From Rhynchopus sp. YZ270_cl-10 (lineage: Eukaryota; Euglenozoa; Diplonemea; Diplonemida; Diplonemidae), in the NCBI GenBank assembly GCA_964035575.1, contig OZ037882.1:1054001-1118000 (forward strand): 64,000 nt of DNA. Reading direction: 5' to 3'. The notes beneath the pieces were generated by a model. The model saw only the letters and a program-made list of their open reading frames with translations. It did not search any database and was not told the origin of the DNA. The position numbers and the translations under genes were made by a program. Positions 1-8,614 of this stretch are shown piece after piece. The number at the start of each line of letters is the position of its first letter. Position 1 is the stretch's first letter.

Positions 1-110
1 GACACAGCCAAGCACCACTAGGTGGCTGTCACACTCACAATGTGTGAAAGTGGTGCCACAAACAGGGATGCTCCCTGCGATTGTCGCCACCTTTAGCAGT
101 CCAGGAAAGC
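1..110. repeat. Hairpin-rich block at window edge (partial C module)
   Basis: Three short potential hairpins lie in a row, the last being CAGGGA-TGC-TCCCTG at about 64-78, followed by GATTGTCGCCAC. The same layout of a variable hairpin plus GATTGTCG recurs near 690-745, 37850-37895 and 38175-38207, so this looks like the right part of a dispersed structured repeat cut by the window edge. No coding signal was seen. Confidence 0.4.
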
Positions 111-169
111 AAGCGAAGTGATTATGTGGAAGTGTATTTCGTTTTATGCATGGGTACTGAGTGTAATTT

Positions 170-440
170 TCCGCTCGCTGCGCTCGCGGAGGTACACCTT
201 AAAATTTTTTTCCGCTCGCTTCGCTCGCGGAAAGACACCCCAATGTGAAATAAAAAAACGGGCGCAGGAAAATTTTTTTGAGCCTCCCACGATTTCACAA
301 AAACCCAAAAAAAATAGCGTCAGGCCCTGGTTTCCCCATTTTCCCGTGAATTTTCACACCTCTTCCAACTTTGTCAGGGAGGAGCGCGCGCGAAGCGCGC
401 GTGACGACCGCTTGTGTGGGGAGAAAGCTCGGAATGGACT
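170..440. repeat. GCGAAGC-core hairpin repeats
   Basis: Two minus-orientation copies of the GCGAGCGAAGCGAGC type (about 173-193 with a G variant, and 210-230) and one GCGCGCGAAGCGCGC copy at about 384-402. The last is followed by GACGACCGCTT and AAAGCTCGGAATG. That 3' context recurs near 30014 and, in part, 46357, so a longer dispersed element surrounds the hairpin. Open frames here are low-complexity by-products. Confidence 0.7.
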
Positions 441-526
441 TTTCTGAAGGGTTTTGTACAGAAAAAAATTTGCACCCCCAAAATTCCCAGAGAGGGGTGC
501 AGGCTGAGGACCCTGCACAAAATTTG

Positions 527-561
<35 letters not shown>

Positions 562-745
562 GCGGCAACGCAACCGATGCAACTCCAGTACCTCCAACAA
601 TTTATCAAAAAAAAATATATAGTGGAGTTCATCCTCGGGTGTCTACACTAATACTACTTATACAAAAGGCTTCGGCCAACATTGAGTACAGACCTGAATT
701 CTCCTCACTGGTGGGATTACTCTGGCGATTGTCGCCACAACAAAA
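527..745 (+). repeat. Composite structured repeat (modules B, A and C)
   Basis: A poly-A run (527-559) is followed by three modules. Module B (about 560-610) resembles 37779-37830 and, inverted, 44807-44880. Module A (617-653) is TATAGTGGAG, a CAUC-CUCG-GGUG hairpin, then CTACACTAATAC. Module C (about 667-745) opens with GGC-TTCG-GCC and ends GATTGTCGCCAC. A and C recur elsewhere in the window. The A-rich 3' ends of A and B suggest retroposition; function is unknown. Confidence 0.6.
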
Positions 746-1835
746 AGCATTTTTTCTGGTGCCTACGTCCCGCCCATGAACGGTAGGGCATTTGCACTTT
801 AACTTCTCTCTTCCCCTCTCCCCCCCCACATCCCCCCAGTAAGTGGAGCACGCTTCGTTGTCGAGCACGTCGTCTCGCTAATCTGTGACGAGGGGGTGCC
901 TTTGTGCCGCGATCTTCACACCATTGGAAACCAAGAATGGTTTCAATGGTGAAAAAAAAGGTTGAGCGACGGCAAAGTTGTGTACGTTTAGGAAGGACAA
1001 ACTTCCTCTTTTAGCCCCCGTCGACTTCATTTTCTTGGAGCTTCTTGTGGTAAAAGGTTTTTTTTTAAAAAAAAGCACAAAAAGAGCAATTGAAAATAAA
1101 CCCCTTGACACCCTACCCCCTCTCCCACATCATTTCATTTTAATCTTCCTCCGCAATTTTCATTGTTTTTTTGCTTTTTGTGCTTTCATCCGGATGGGCT
1201 GACTTTCGCAGTCGGAGGTGCCTGCATCAATAACTACAGTTTTTTGCTGTGCTTTAAACACACTTCTCTACTTGAGTGACCCAGGGAAACAGGCTTTGGT
1301 GGGGCTGACGACCCCAAAATAGCAGAACGTAGCAGAAAAATAGCCCAAAAATAGCAAGCCTCCCTTCAGCCGCATCATGTTTTCTATATAACACGCATGT
1401 CAAAGCAACTTGCACAGAAGCAGCGTTGTGGTAATCCTGTGTATTACTCAACACATTTCGTCCACTCACGTCCCACCCTTTTGTATGGCGACTGAGCTGC
1501 GTTTTGGCATGTTTCAACCATTCTTGCGACGATGTTATTCCCATAACCCCCTCTTCACTTCAGCGCACAACCGCGAACAGAAACAAAACACGTAGCGGTT
1601 TCTACGAAACGTGAACAGGGGAGGGCGGGTTACGCATAACCCGTTCGCGGGGATGTACGTTGTCAAAGTTTTCAAAAAAAAAAACCCTCCGGTAATGTTT
1701 TCAACGATCGTCACTTACTGTACAAAGTCAGACAAAAGTCAAGCTCAGCAGGGTTTTGTTTCCCCGCTGACACCACACACCTCAAAAAAGGGCATATTTT
1801 GCGCAGGAATTACCCTCACCAGGTATCACCACACA
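746..1835. other. Spacer without recognised gene
   Basis: No convincing gene. A stretch at about 1290-1340 (GGGCTGACGACCCC and following AATAGCAGAA) is repeated in inverted orientation at about 45722-45770, so it is part of another dispersed repeat. A CAAAGTTTTCAAAAAA stretch near 1664 resembles the 3' end of module A. Confidence 0.5.
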
Positions 1836-1907
1836 CCTGAATAGGCAGCTGATTACACATCCCCACCCTTTCTCTTCTGCGTCTATATCCAAAAGAGGTG
1901 TCTTGTT
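1836..1907 (+). promoter_or_regulatory. Conserved ankyrin-gene leader
   Basis: The block ACCTGAATAGGCAGCTGAT through CGTCTATATCCAAAAG to the ATG is kept almost unchanged before all six genes (also 4868-4942, 6767-6838, 10255-10327, 13746-13818 and 17238-17312). CTATATC about 25 bp before the ATG could be a TATA-like element with a very short 5' untranslated region. The initiator role is inferred from conservation and position only. Confidence 0.45.
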
Positions 1908-3111
1908 ATGTTGAAGGGTTTTTCTATGCGATTTGTGCGCGACAGAAGGATGATTCGGTTCGGTCGACGCTGGAACACCACACATGTGGCGAGTGAAGTG
2001 CCTGCAGCACATCATGACGCAGATGAGAACGGGATGACTGCGTTGCACTGGGAAGCTAAGAAAGACTGTCCTGATGTGGTCAAGTCGCTCGTTGATACAG
2101 GTGCAGACATCGAGGCTAAGGGCCACTGGGGTCGTTCGCCTCTGCTTGAGGCCAGCAAGAAGGGGAATATAGCAATGGTGAAGATGTTGGTCAAAGCAGG
2201 TGCGTCAGTGTGTGCCACAGACAACGACAGTGGGACGTGTCTTACCCTTGCAGCACATCATGGACACACCGAGACTGTGCGCTATCTTGTGGGCTTGCCA
2301 GAGGTGGACGTCAAGCACGCAGATAATTGTGGCTTCACTGCGTTGCACAATGCGGTGGACAGAGGACATGTCGATGTGGTGCAGGTGCTCATTGACGCAG
2401 GGGCGGACATCGAGGCAAGATGCAACATAGCTCGTTCGCCTCTGCTCTATGCTTGTGGTTATAAAGGCGACTTCGGCATTGTGAAGATGTTGGTCGAAGC
2501 AGGTGCGTCAGTGCGTGCCACCGACGACTACAGAGCGTCGTGTTTTACGCAGGCGGCTTATTTCAGACAGACGGAGACTATGCGCTATCTTGTGGGCTTG
2601 AAGGATGTGGATGTGAATCACGCAGCAGAGAGAGACAACACTGCGTTGCACACTGCATGTATCCTAGGAGTTGTCAATACGGTGCAGTTCCTAATTGGTG
2701 CAGGGGCAGACATCGAGGCAAAGAACAGCTTGGGTCGTTCGCCTCTGCACTTGGCTTGCAGAGAACGGGAATTGTGATTATGTGATTGTGAAGATGTTGG
2801 TCAAAGCAGGTGCGGAGGTGCATGCCACAGACAACGAAGGTAACACGTGTTTGACCATAGCGGAAAAGAATGGGCACACCGACATTGTGCGCTATCTTGA
2901 GAACTTGCCGCAAGTGGACGTGAAGCAGACAGATAAGTTGGGCAATACTGCACTGGAAGCAGTGTTGAAGCAGGGCACTGCGACAAAGGAGGAAGTGAAA
3001 GCACTGCAGGAAATGATGAAGAGTGTTATGGACCAGCAGAAGGAGATGTTGGAGGCACAGAAGGAGATGCTGGGTGCACTAAACTCTTTACAAAAGAAGG
3101 GAAGCGTATGA
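1908..3111 (+). pseudogene. Ankyrin-repeat protein, unit 1, single frameshift
   Basis: The frame starts at the array-conserved ATG (MLKGFSMRFVRDRR). The N-terminus is Arg-rich and could be an organelle presequence, but that is speculative. It runs through about three super-units of three ankyrin repeats (A type ADIEAK..GRSPLL, B type CLTLAAHHGHTETVRYL, C type NTALHTA..VVQVL). An extra A at about 2760, compared with GCTTGCGAGAAC in the paralogues, ends this frame at 2777. The next frame then continues exactly in register to the shared C-terminal helix (EVKALQEMMKSVMDQQKEM) and stop at 3111. One base therefore separates it from a whole gene, by mutation or sequencing error. Ankyrin repeats are protein-binding scaffolds; the partner is unknown. 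Confidence 0.8.
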
Positions 3112-3320
3112 CGTAACGGTGCAGAAGATGTGAAAAGTGTCTGCATTGAATACGAATCCAAATTGAATTTCTTGGAAGTGACCCCACCACGTTTCCGCAA
3201 GTAATTGTGTGTGAAGGTGGAAAGACGTGTGTGAAAAAACCGAAAAGGGAAAGGGCGGTGTGAGGTGAACGGTATGGGCTAAGTAACATGCTTTTGCATC
3301 AAATGCAGGTAAAAAAATAT
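3112..3320. other. Proximal 3' spacer of ankyrin unit 1
   Basis: This matches the 3' flank of the other units, including the GAATTTCTTGGAAGTGACCC stretch and the CAAATGCAGGTAAAAAAATAT stretch that ends at the insertion of the next element. The block that reads as a 65-residue minus-strand frame in other units is missing here. Confidence 0.6.
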
Positions 3321-4159
3321 GGACTCGTCCGGAAACCCCTCTGGTAAGATTCATCCTTTTGGGTATTTTTGGGTTTTTTTGATGATGCCCCCCACAAAAA
3401 GTGCATCTAGGTGATATTCTGATATGAAAATAGGTTTTTTGGGGGGTCTGAGGCTATATTTTCGCTTTTTTAATCAGATTTTCAGCCTTTTATTGTCGTT
3501 CTTCTGGATCTCTTCTCTCTTTCTCTTAATCCTGCCATGCCGCCTTGACAAGGTTTCATTGACCTCTGTCAAATCTACTGGATCAATGCCAGGGACTTTT
3601 GCTTTGCGGGTCACCTTGGATGTGGAGACTCCATAGTAAATACAGGTTCCCTCCGTGTCAGAGTACACGCTAGCTGAAATGACACGACCGTTGCTCGGGT
3701 AGCAGTACACAGACGAAAAGAGATTGATGGAAAGAAGGGTGCACTGATACGTATGAGTACGAGGGAATGAGATAACAAAGGCCTCTGTGTGGGGAAGCTC
3801 GCGCAGGGCACCGACAATGACCCCTACGGTAAGGATCTCCTGACAACAAGAATCATCAGAGAGAGGGTTCGAAACGACACCAAGTGTGCGTCGCACCCAT
3901 TCTTACCGTGTTTCTCGACAAAAAAGTGAACTTCACTGCTGTCATTGCCACGTTTTTTTCTTCCAAAAAATACGTAAAAAAATATAAGTAAAAAGGGGGG
4001 GAGGGGAAATAAACAAAAATAAATGCCCAAAATATGCCCTCTGGGGTGGTAGGTGTATGGTGGGTATCAAAAAATTGGGTTGTTTGGGTGTTTTGAGCAG
4101 AAAAACCTCAAAAAACCCCAAAAGGATGAATCTTACCAGGAGGGTTTCCGGACGGACCC
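3321..4159. mobile_element. TIR element carrying a two-exon gene
   Basis: It interrupts spacer sequence that is continuous in other units (AAAAATATGCAAAAACC). The left end, GGACTCGTCCGGAAACC, continues to TAAGATTCATCCTTTTGGG. The right end, read inverted, is GGGTCCGTCCGGAAACC continuing to the same TAAGATTCATCC stretch. The TIRs are about 43 bp with a few mismatches. ATAT flanks both sides (3317-3320 and 4160-4163) as a 4-bp target duplication, which the empty sites in other units confirm. I cannot assign a superfamily. The only plausible gene inside is the minus-strand one at 3474-3945, which does not resemble a known transposase, so the element may be non-autonomous with captured cargo. Confidence 0.8.
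3474..3945 (-). CDS. Unknown 134-residue protein inside TIR element (two exons)
   Basis: Minus-strand model join(3907..3945, 3474..3839). Exon 1 is ATG to Thr-13 (MTAVKFTFLSRNT) with a GTAAGA donor. The 67-base intron ends TTGTTGTCAG after a pyrimidine-rich stretch, and exon 2 starts in phase 0 (EILTVGVIVGALRELP). The protein has strand-like hydrophobic segments (VGVIVGAL, AFVISFP, LLSINLF) and ends in a highly basic tail (RRHGRIKRKREEIQKNDNKR) that could be a nuclear localisation signal. I recognise no family. The alternative is the unspliced frame from 3896, which lacks an ATG. Selection cannot be judged from one copy; splice signals, phase and coding-like composition make the model plausible. 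Confidence 0.5.
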
Positions 4160-4942
4160 ATATGCAAAAACCATGTTATTCAGGATGTTTCGTGGCCTCA
4201 CCGTGCGGGCAGTGATTCAACCCCCACCACACCCCACACCTTCCCCTCCCCTCCCATCCCATCCCATCCCCTACACCGCATGTACATTACACCACACGCA
4301 CTCATAAGGACAGCTGTCCTCGGACAGGTGAGTAGCGACACCCCCTAACACACTGGAAGCAGAAGCCTCGTCCTCAGGCTCTGCGACGGGCCAGTGTCAT
4401 AACCTTTACACATTGTATGTTCAGTTCTCCCTCTCATTTGTTTGCCTCACAGGGCAGGGCTTTCTGTTGTGATCGTGCAGCCACCTTCACGTCTGAATTG
4501 AAAGTAGTGAAATCTGTGCAGTAGTAACTAATTAAAAGCGTTATTGTGTGACAAGAAAGACGTACTCTTGTCAGTTTGCGAGAGACCAGTGCAGACCTTG
4601 GTTTTCTTTTCTTTTGGTGTTGTTTTCACTTTACCCTTGGGCAACGATGTGGAATGGCTTCAGCCGACATTGCCTTTGACGCTGTTTCAAGCCCTGTGTA
4701 AAGCATACAGAAAAGAATACACAAACCGTGGTCATCTCTTCCCCACCCTATTGTACCCCCAAACCCATCCACATAAACAAAAGCTAAGTAAAAAGAAACA
4801 AACAAGAACATAAGCCACACCTTTCTCTCTCCATGGTCAGTCAGATCTTCCCCACACACGACACCACACACCTGAATAGGCAGCTGATTACACATCCCCA
4901 CCCTTTCTCTTCTGCGTCTATATCCAAAAGAGGTGTCTTGTT
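4160..4942. other. Distal spacer of ankyrin unit 1
   Basis: Conserved spacer with several potential hairpins: CTGTCC-TC-GGACAG at about 4315-4328, and the long H1 hairpin at 4351-4396. A segment at 4537-4730 recurs at about 6440-6620 and 20190-20370. It reads as an open frame, but differences among copies look neutral and no family is recognised, so I do not call a gene. Confidence 0.6.
4351..4396. repeat. Conserved spacer hairpin H1, first copy
   Basis: The outer stem CACTGG/CCAGTG encloses GCAGAAGCCT and AGGCTCTGC, which pair with a one-base bulge around a CGTCCTC loop. Identical copies lie at 9235-9280, 12728-12773, 16218-16263 and 20001-20046; the spacer before 6839 has lost it. Neighbouring sequence gives a second hairpin on the 5' side, so a structured transcript or mRNA 3' element is possible. 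No known RNA family is recognised. Confidence 0.6.
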
Positions 4943-5908
4943 ATGTTGAAGGGCTTTTCTGCAGACATCGAGGCAAGGAACAGCTTGAGTCGTTCACCTC
5001 TGCTTGTGGCTTGCGAGAACGGGAATATAGCAAAGGTGAAGGTGTTGGTCAAAGCAGGTACGTTAGTGCGTGCCACAGACTACAAGAAAGAGACGTGTCT
5101 CACCCTTGCAGCACATCATGGACACACCGAGACTGTGCGCTATCTTGTGGGCTTGCCAGAGGTGGAAGGCAGGAACAATGGAATGAACAAGCACACTGCG
5201 TTGCACAGTGCACTGCTGGAAGGACACTCTGATGTGGTGCAGGTGCTCATTGATGCAGGTGCAGACATCGAGGCAAGGAACGGCTTGGGGCGTTCGCCTC
5301 TCCTTGTTGCGAGTTCTGAGGGGAAGCTCAGCATTATAAAGATGTTGGTCGAAGCAGGTGCGAATGCATGTGCCACAGACAACGAAGGTAACACGTGTTT
5401 GACCATAGCGGAAAAGAATGGACACACCGAGACTGTGCGCTATCTTGCGGGCTTGCCAGAGGTGGACGTAAATCACGCAGCTGATGAAAACAAGACTGCG
5501 TTGCACAGTGCAGTGCACAGAGGAGACACTTCTGCGGTGCACTGTCTCATTGATGCAGGGGCAGACATCGAGGCAAAGGACCGAATGGGACGTTCGCCTC
5601 TGCACTGGGCTTGCAAGGACGGGGATCTCGGAGTTGTGAAGATGTTGGTCAAAGCAGGTGCGGAGGTGTGTGCAACAGACAACGAAGGTAACACGTGTTT
5701 TACCATAGCGGAAAAGAATGGGCACACCGAGACTGTGCGCTATCTTGAAATCTTGCCTGAAGTAGGCATGAATCAGACACAGGGGTTATGCAACACTGCA
5801 CTGGAAGCAGCGTCAGAGCAGGGCACTGCGACAAAGGAGGAAGTGAAAGCACTACTAGAAATGATGAAGAGTGTAGACACGGAGGAGGATAAGAGGGAAA
5901 GTGTGTGA
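4943..5908 (+). CDS. Ankyrin-repeat protein, unit 2 (321 aa, short N-terminus)
   Basis: The start codon and first residues (MLKGFS) match the array. The next part of the shared N-terminus is then deleted in frame, so MLKGFS runs straight into ADIEARNSLSRSPLL. Three three-repeat super-units follow, then the C-terminal segment (EQGTATKEEVKALLEMMKS), which diverges near its end (VDTEEDKRESV) and lacks the full coiled-coil tail. Likely a cytosolic scaffold, but without the Arg-rich N-terminus it may localise differently from its paralogues. The frame is intact, so it could be expressed; it is the smallest array member. Confidence 0.8.
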   Translation: MLKGFSADIEARNSLSRSPLLVACENGNIAKVKVLVKAGTLVRATDYKKETCLTLAAHHGHTETVRYLVGLPEVEGRNNGMNKHTALHSALLEGHSDVVQVLIDAGADIEARNGLGRSPLLVASSEGKLSIIKMLVEAGANACATDNEGNTCLTIAEKNGHTETVRYLAGLPEVDVNHAADENKTALHSAVHRGDTSAVHCLIDAGADIEAKDRMGRSPLHWACKDGDLGVVKMLVKAGAEVCATDNEGNTCFTIAEKNGHTETVRYLEILPEVGMNQTQGLCNTALEAASEQGTATKEEVKALLEMMKSVDTEEDKRESV

Positions 5909-6838
5909 ATTGAAAGAATACCAATCCAAATTGAATTTCTTGGAAGTGACCCCACCACGTTTCCGTAATTAACTGTGTGCGAAGGTGGAAAGACGTGTGT
6001 GAAGAAACCGAAAAGGGAAAGGGCGGTGTGAGGTGAACGGTATGGCCCAGGAATGGAGTCACATCATCTCCTCCTCGCCCACGAAGCGAACACTAAGCAA
6101 AGTTATGGAAATTGCGATCATGAAACGCACTGTGCCCATGTGAGGTAACAAGGAAAGTGTGATGTTACTCAAGTGACAAGCGAGAAGACGCCCCGGACAT
6201 TTACTGGGGCGTTCCAGTATGTAAAATGGTAACAATACTGACATGCTAAGTAACATGCTTTTGCATCAAATGCAGGTAAAAAAATATGCAAAAAACCATG
6301 TTATTCAGGATGTTTCGTGGCCTCACCGTGCGGGCAGTGATTCAACCCCCACCACACCACACCCCATCCCATTCTCCTTTGTTTCGACATTGGGTTTGTG
6401 CCCAATGCCAACCACACTTTGTTTTAGTAATTAAATGCGTTATTGTGTGACAAGAAAGACGTACTCTTGTCAGTTTGCGAGAGACCAGTGCAGACCTTGG
6501 TTTTCTTTTCTTTTGGTGTTGTTTCCACTTTACCCTTGGGCAACGATGTGGAATGGCTTCGGCCCACATGGACTTTGACGCTGTTTTAAGCCCTGTGTAA
6601 AGCATACAGAAAAGAAAACACAAACCGTGGACATCTCTTCCCCACCCTATTGTACCCCCAAACCCATCCACAAAACAAAAGCTAAATAAAGAGAAACAAA
6701 CAAGAACACAAGCCACACCTTTCTCTCTCCATGGTCAGTCAGATCTTCCCCACACGACACCACACACCTGAATAGGCAGCTGATTACACATCCCCACCCT
6801 TTCTCTTCTGCGTCTATATCCAAAAGAGGTGTCTTGTT
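5909..6838. other. Spacer between ankyrin units 2 and 3
   Basis: Shared 3' flank, then a shortened spacer in which the H1 hairpin block is lost. It retains the CGGACATTTACTGGGGCGTT hairpin region (TACTGG/CCAGTA stem at about 6206-6223) and the TTATTGTGTGACAAG block. A 65-residue minus-strand frame (6059-6256) recurs in four other units, but the few differences I see are non-synonymous and no start context or family supports it. Confidence 0.6.
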
Positions 6839-8614
6839 ATGTTGAAGGGGTTTTCTATGCGATTTGTGCGCGACAGAAGGATGATTCGGTTCGGTCAACG
6901 CTGGAACACCACACACGTGGTGAGTGAAGTGCCTGCAGCACATCATGACGCAGATGAGAACGGGATGACTGCGTTGCACTGGGAAGCTAAGAAAGATTGT
7001 CCTGATGTGGTCAAGTCGCTCGTTGATACAGGTGCAGACATCGAGGCAAAGGACGGAATGGGTCGTTCGCCTCTGCTTGTGGCTTGCGAGAACGGGAATA
7101 TAGCAAAGGTGAAGGTGTTGGTCAAAGCAGGTGCGTCAGTGCGTGACACAGACAACGAGAAACAAACATGCCTTACCCTTGCAGCACATCATGGGCACAC
7201 CAAGACTGTGCGCTATCTTGTGGGCTTGCCAGAGGTGGACGTGAATCACGCCAACAATCAGTACTACACTGCGTTGCACAGTGCTGCGATCTATGGGCAC
7301 TCTGATGTGGTCAAGGTGCTCATTGATGCAGGGGCAGACATCGAGGCAGAGGACCGACTGGACTGGACGCCTTTGTTCTATGCTTGTTATGAAGGCAACT
7401 TCAGCGTTGTGAAGCTGTTGGTCAAAGCAGGTGCGGAGGTGTGTGACACAGACAAAGACAACCTGAGAGGGTCGTGTCTTGCCCGTGCTTCTTATTTTGG
7501 ACACGCCAACATTGTGCGCTATCTTGTGGGCTTGACGGAGGTGGACGTGAATCACGTAGGTGACGGAGACGACGAAAGCGTCACTGCGTTGCACAATGCG
7601 GTGAACGGAGGGTACTTTGATGCGGTGAAAGTGCTCATTGGTGCAGGGGCAGACATCGAGGCAAGGAACAAATGGGGTAGAACACCTCTGCTCACGGCCA
7701 GCCATACCGGGACGTTAGCAATTATGAAGATGTTGGTCAAAGCAGGTGCGTCCGTGCGTGCCGCAGACAAAGAGAAAGAAACATGTCTTACCCTTGCTGC
7801 TGAGTCTGGAGAGACCGAGACTGTGCGCTATCTTGTGAACTTGAAGGATGTGGACGTCAATCACGCAGATCATGACGACGACACTGCGTTGCACAGTGCT
7901 TTGCACAATAGGCATGTCGATGTGGTGCAAGTGCTCATTGATGCAGGGGCAGACGTCGAGATAAAGAACAACATGGGATGTTCGCCCCTGCACTTGGCTA
8001 GTGCGGGCGGGAAGGTTGCAATTGTGAAGATATTGGTGGAGGCAGGTGCGTCAGTGTGTATTGCAGACAAGAAAGGTAAAATGTGTCTTAACCTAGCCGC
8101 ATCAGCATATTCTGGACAGCCCGAGATTGTGCGCTATCTTGCGGGTTTGAAGGATGTGGATGTCAATCACACAGACAAGGAAAAGAACACTGCGTTGCAC
8201 AGTGCGGTGAACAAAGGACATGTCGATGTGGTGCAGGTGCTCATTGATGCAGGGGCAGACATCGAGGCAAAGGACCGATGGGGATGTTCGCCTCTGCTTG
8301 TTGCCAGCAAGAAGGGGAATATTGTAATGGTGCACATGTTGGTCAAAGCAGGTGCAAAGGTGTGTGTCGCAGACAACGAAGGTAACACGTGTTTGACCAT
8401 AGCGGAAAAGAATGGACACACCGAGACTGTGCGCTATCTTGTGGGCTTGCTGGAACTGGAAGTTAAGCAGACAGATAGGTTGGGTAACACTGCACTGGAA
8501 GCGATGAGGGAGGAAATGAAAGCACTGCAGGAAATGATGAAGAGTGTTATGGACCAGCAGAAGGAGATGTTGGAGGCACAGAAGGGTGTGCTGGGTGCAC
8601 TAAATTCTTTATAA
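6839..8614 (+). CDS. Ankyrin-repeat protein, unit 3 (591 aa, intact)
   Basis: Best-preserved array member. The Arg-rich N-terminus (residues 1-27) is followed by one C-type repeat (TALHWEAKKDCPDVVKSLV). Five super-units of A, B and C ankyrin repeats of 33-34 residues follow (about residues 60-550), with small loop insertions in a B repeat (DKDNLRGSC) and a C repeat (GDGDDESV). It ends in a predicted helix (EEMKALQEMMKSVMDQQKEM, about 555-585). Ankyrin stacks bind partner proteins; none can be named. No membrane segment or enzymatic domain is visible. It starts at the array-conserved ATG. Confidence 0.9.
   Translation: MLKGFSMRFVRDRRMIRFGQRWNTTHVVSEVPAAHHDADENGMTALHWEAKKDCPDVVKSLVDTGADIEAKDGMGRSPLLVACENGNIAKVKVLVKAGASVRDTDNEKQTCLTLAAHHGHTKTVRYLVGLPEVDVNHANNQYYTALHSAAIYGHSDVVKVLIDAGADIEAEDRLDWTPLFYACYEGNFSVVKLLVKAGAEVCDTDKDNLRGSCLARASYFGHANIVRYLVGLTEVDVNHVGDGDDESVTALHNAVNGGYFDAVKVLIGAGADIEARNKWGRTPLLTASHTGTLAIMKMLVKAGASVRAADKEKETCLTLAAESGETETVRYLVNLKDVDVNHADHDDDTALHSALHNRHVDVVQVLIDAGADVEIKNNMGCSPLHLASAGGKVAIVKILVEAGASVCIADKKGKMCLNLAASAYSGQPEIVRYLAGLKDVDVNHTDKEKNTALHSAVNKGHVDVVQVLIDAGADIEAKDRWGCSPLLVASKKGNIVMVHMLVKAGAKVCVADNEGNTCLTIAEKNGHTETVRYLVGLLELEVKQTDRLGNTALEAMREEMKALQEMMKSVMDQQKEMLEAQKGVLGALNSL

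Noticed and set aside
2695-3111. An intron instead of a frameshift in ankyrin unit 1
   Set aside because: Paralogues are continuous here and a single inserted base explains the break.
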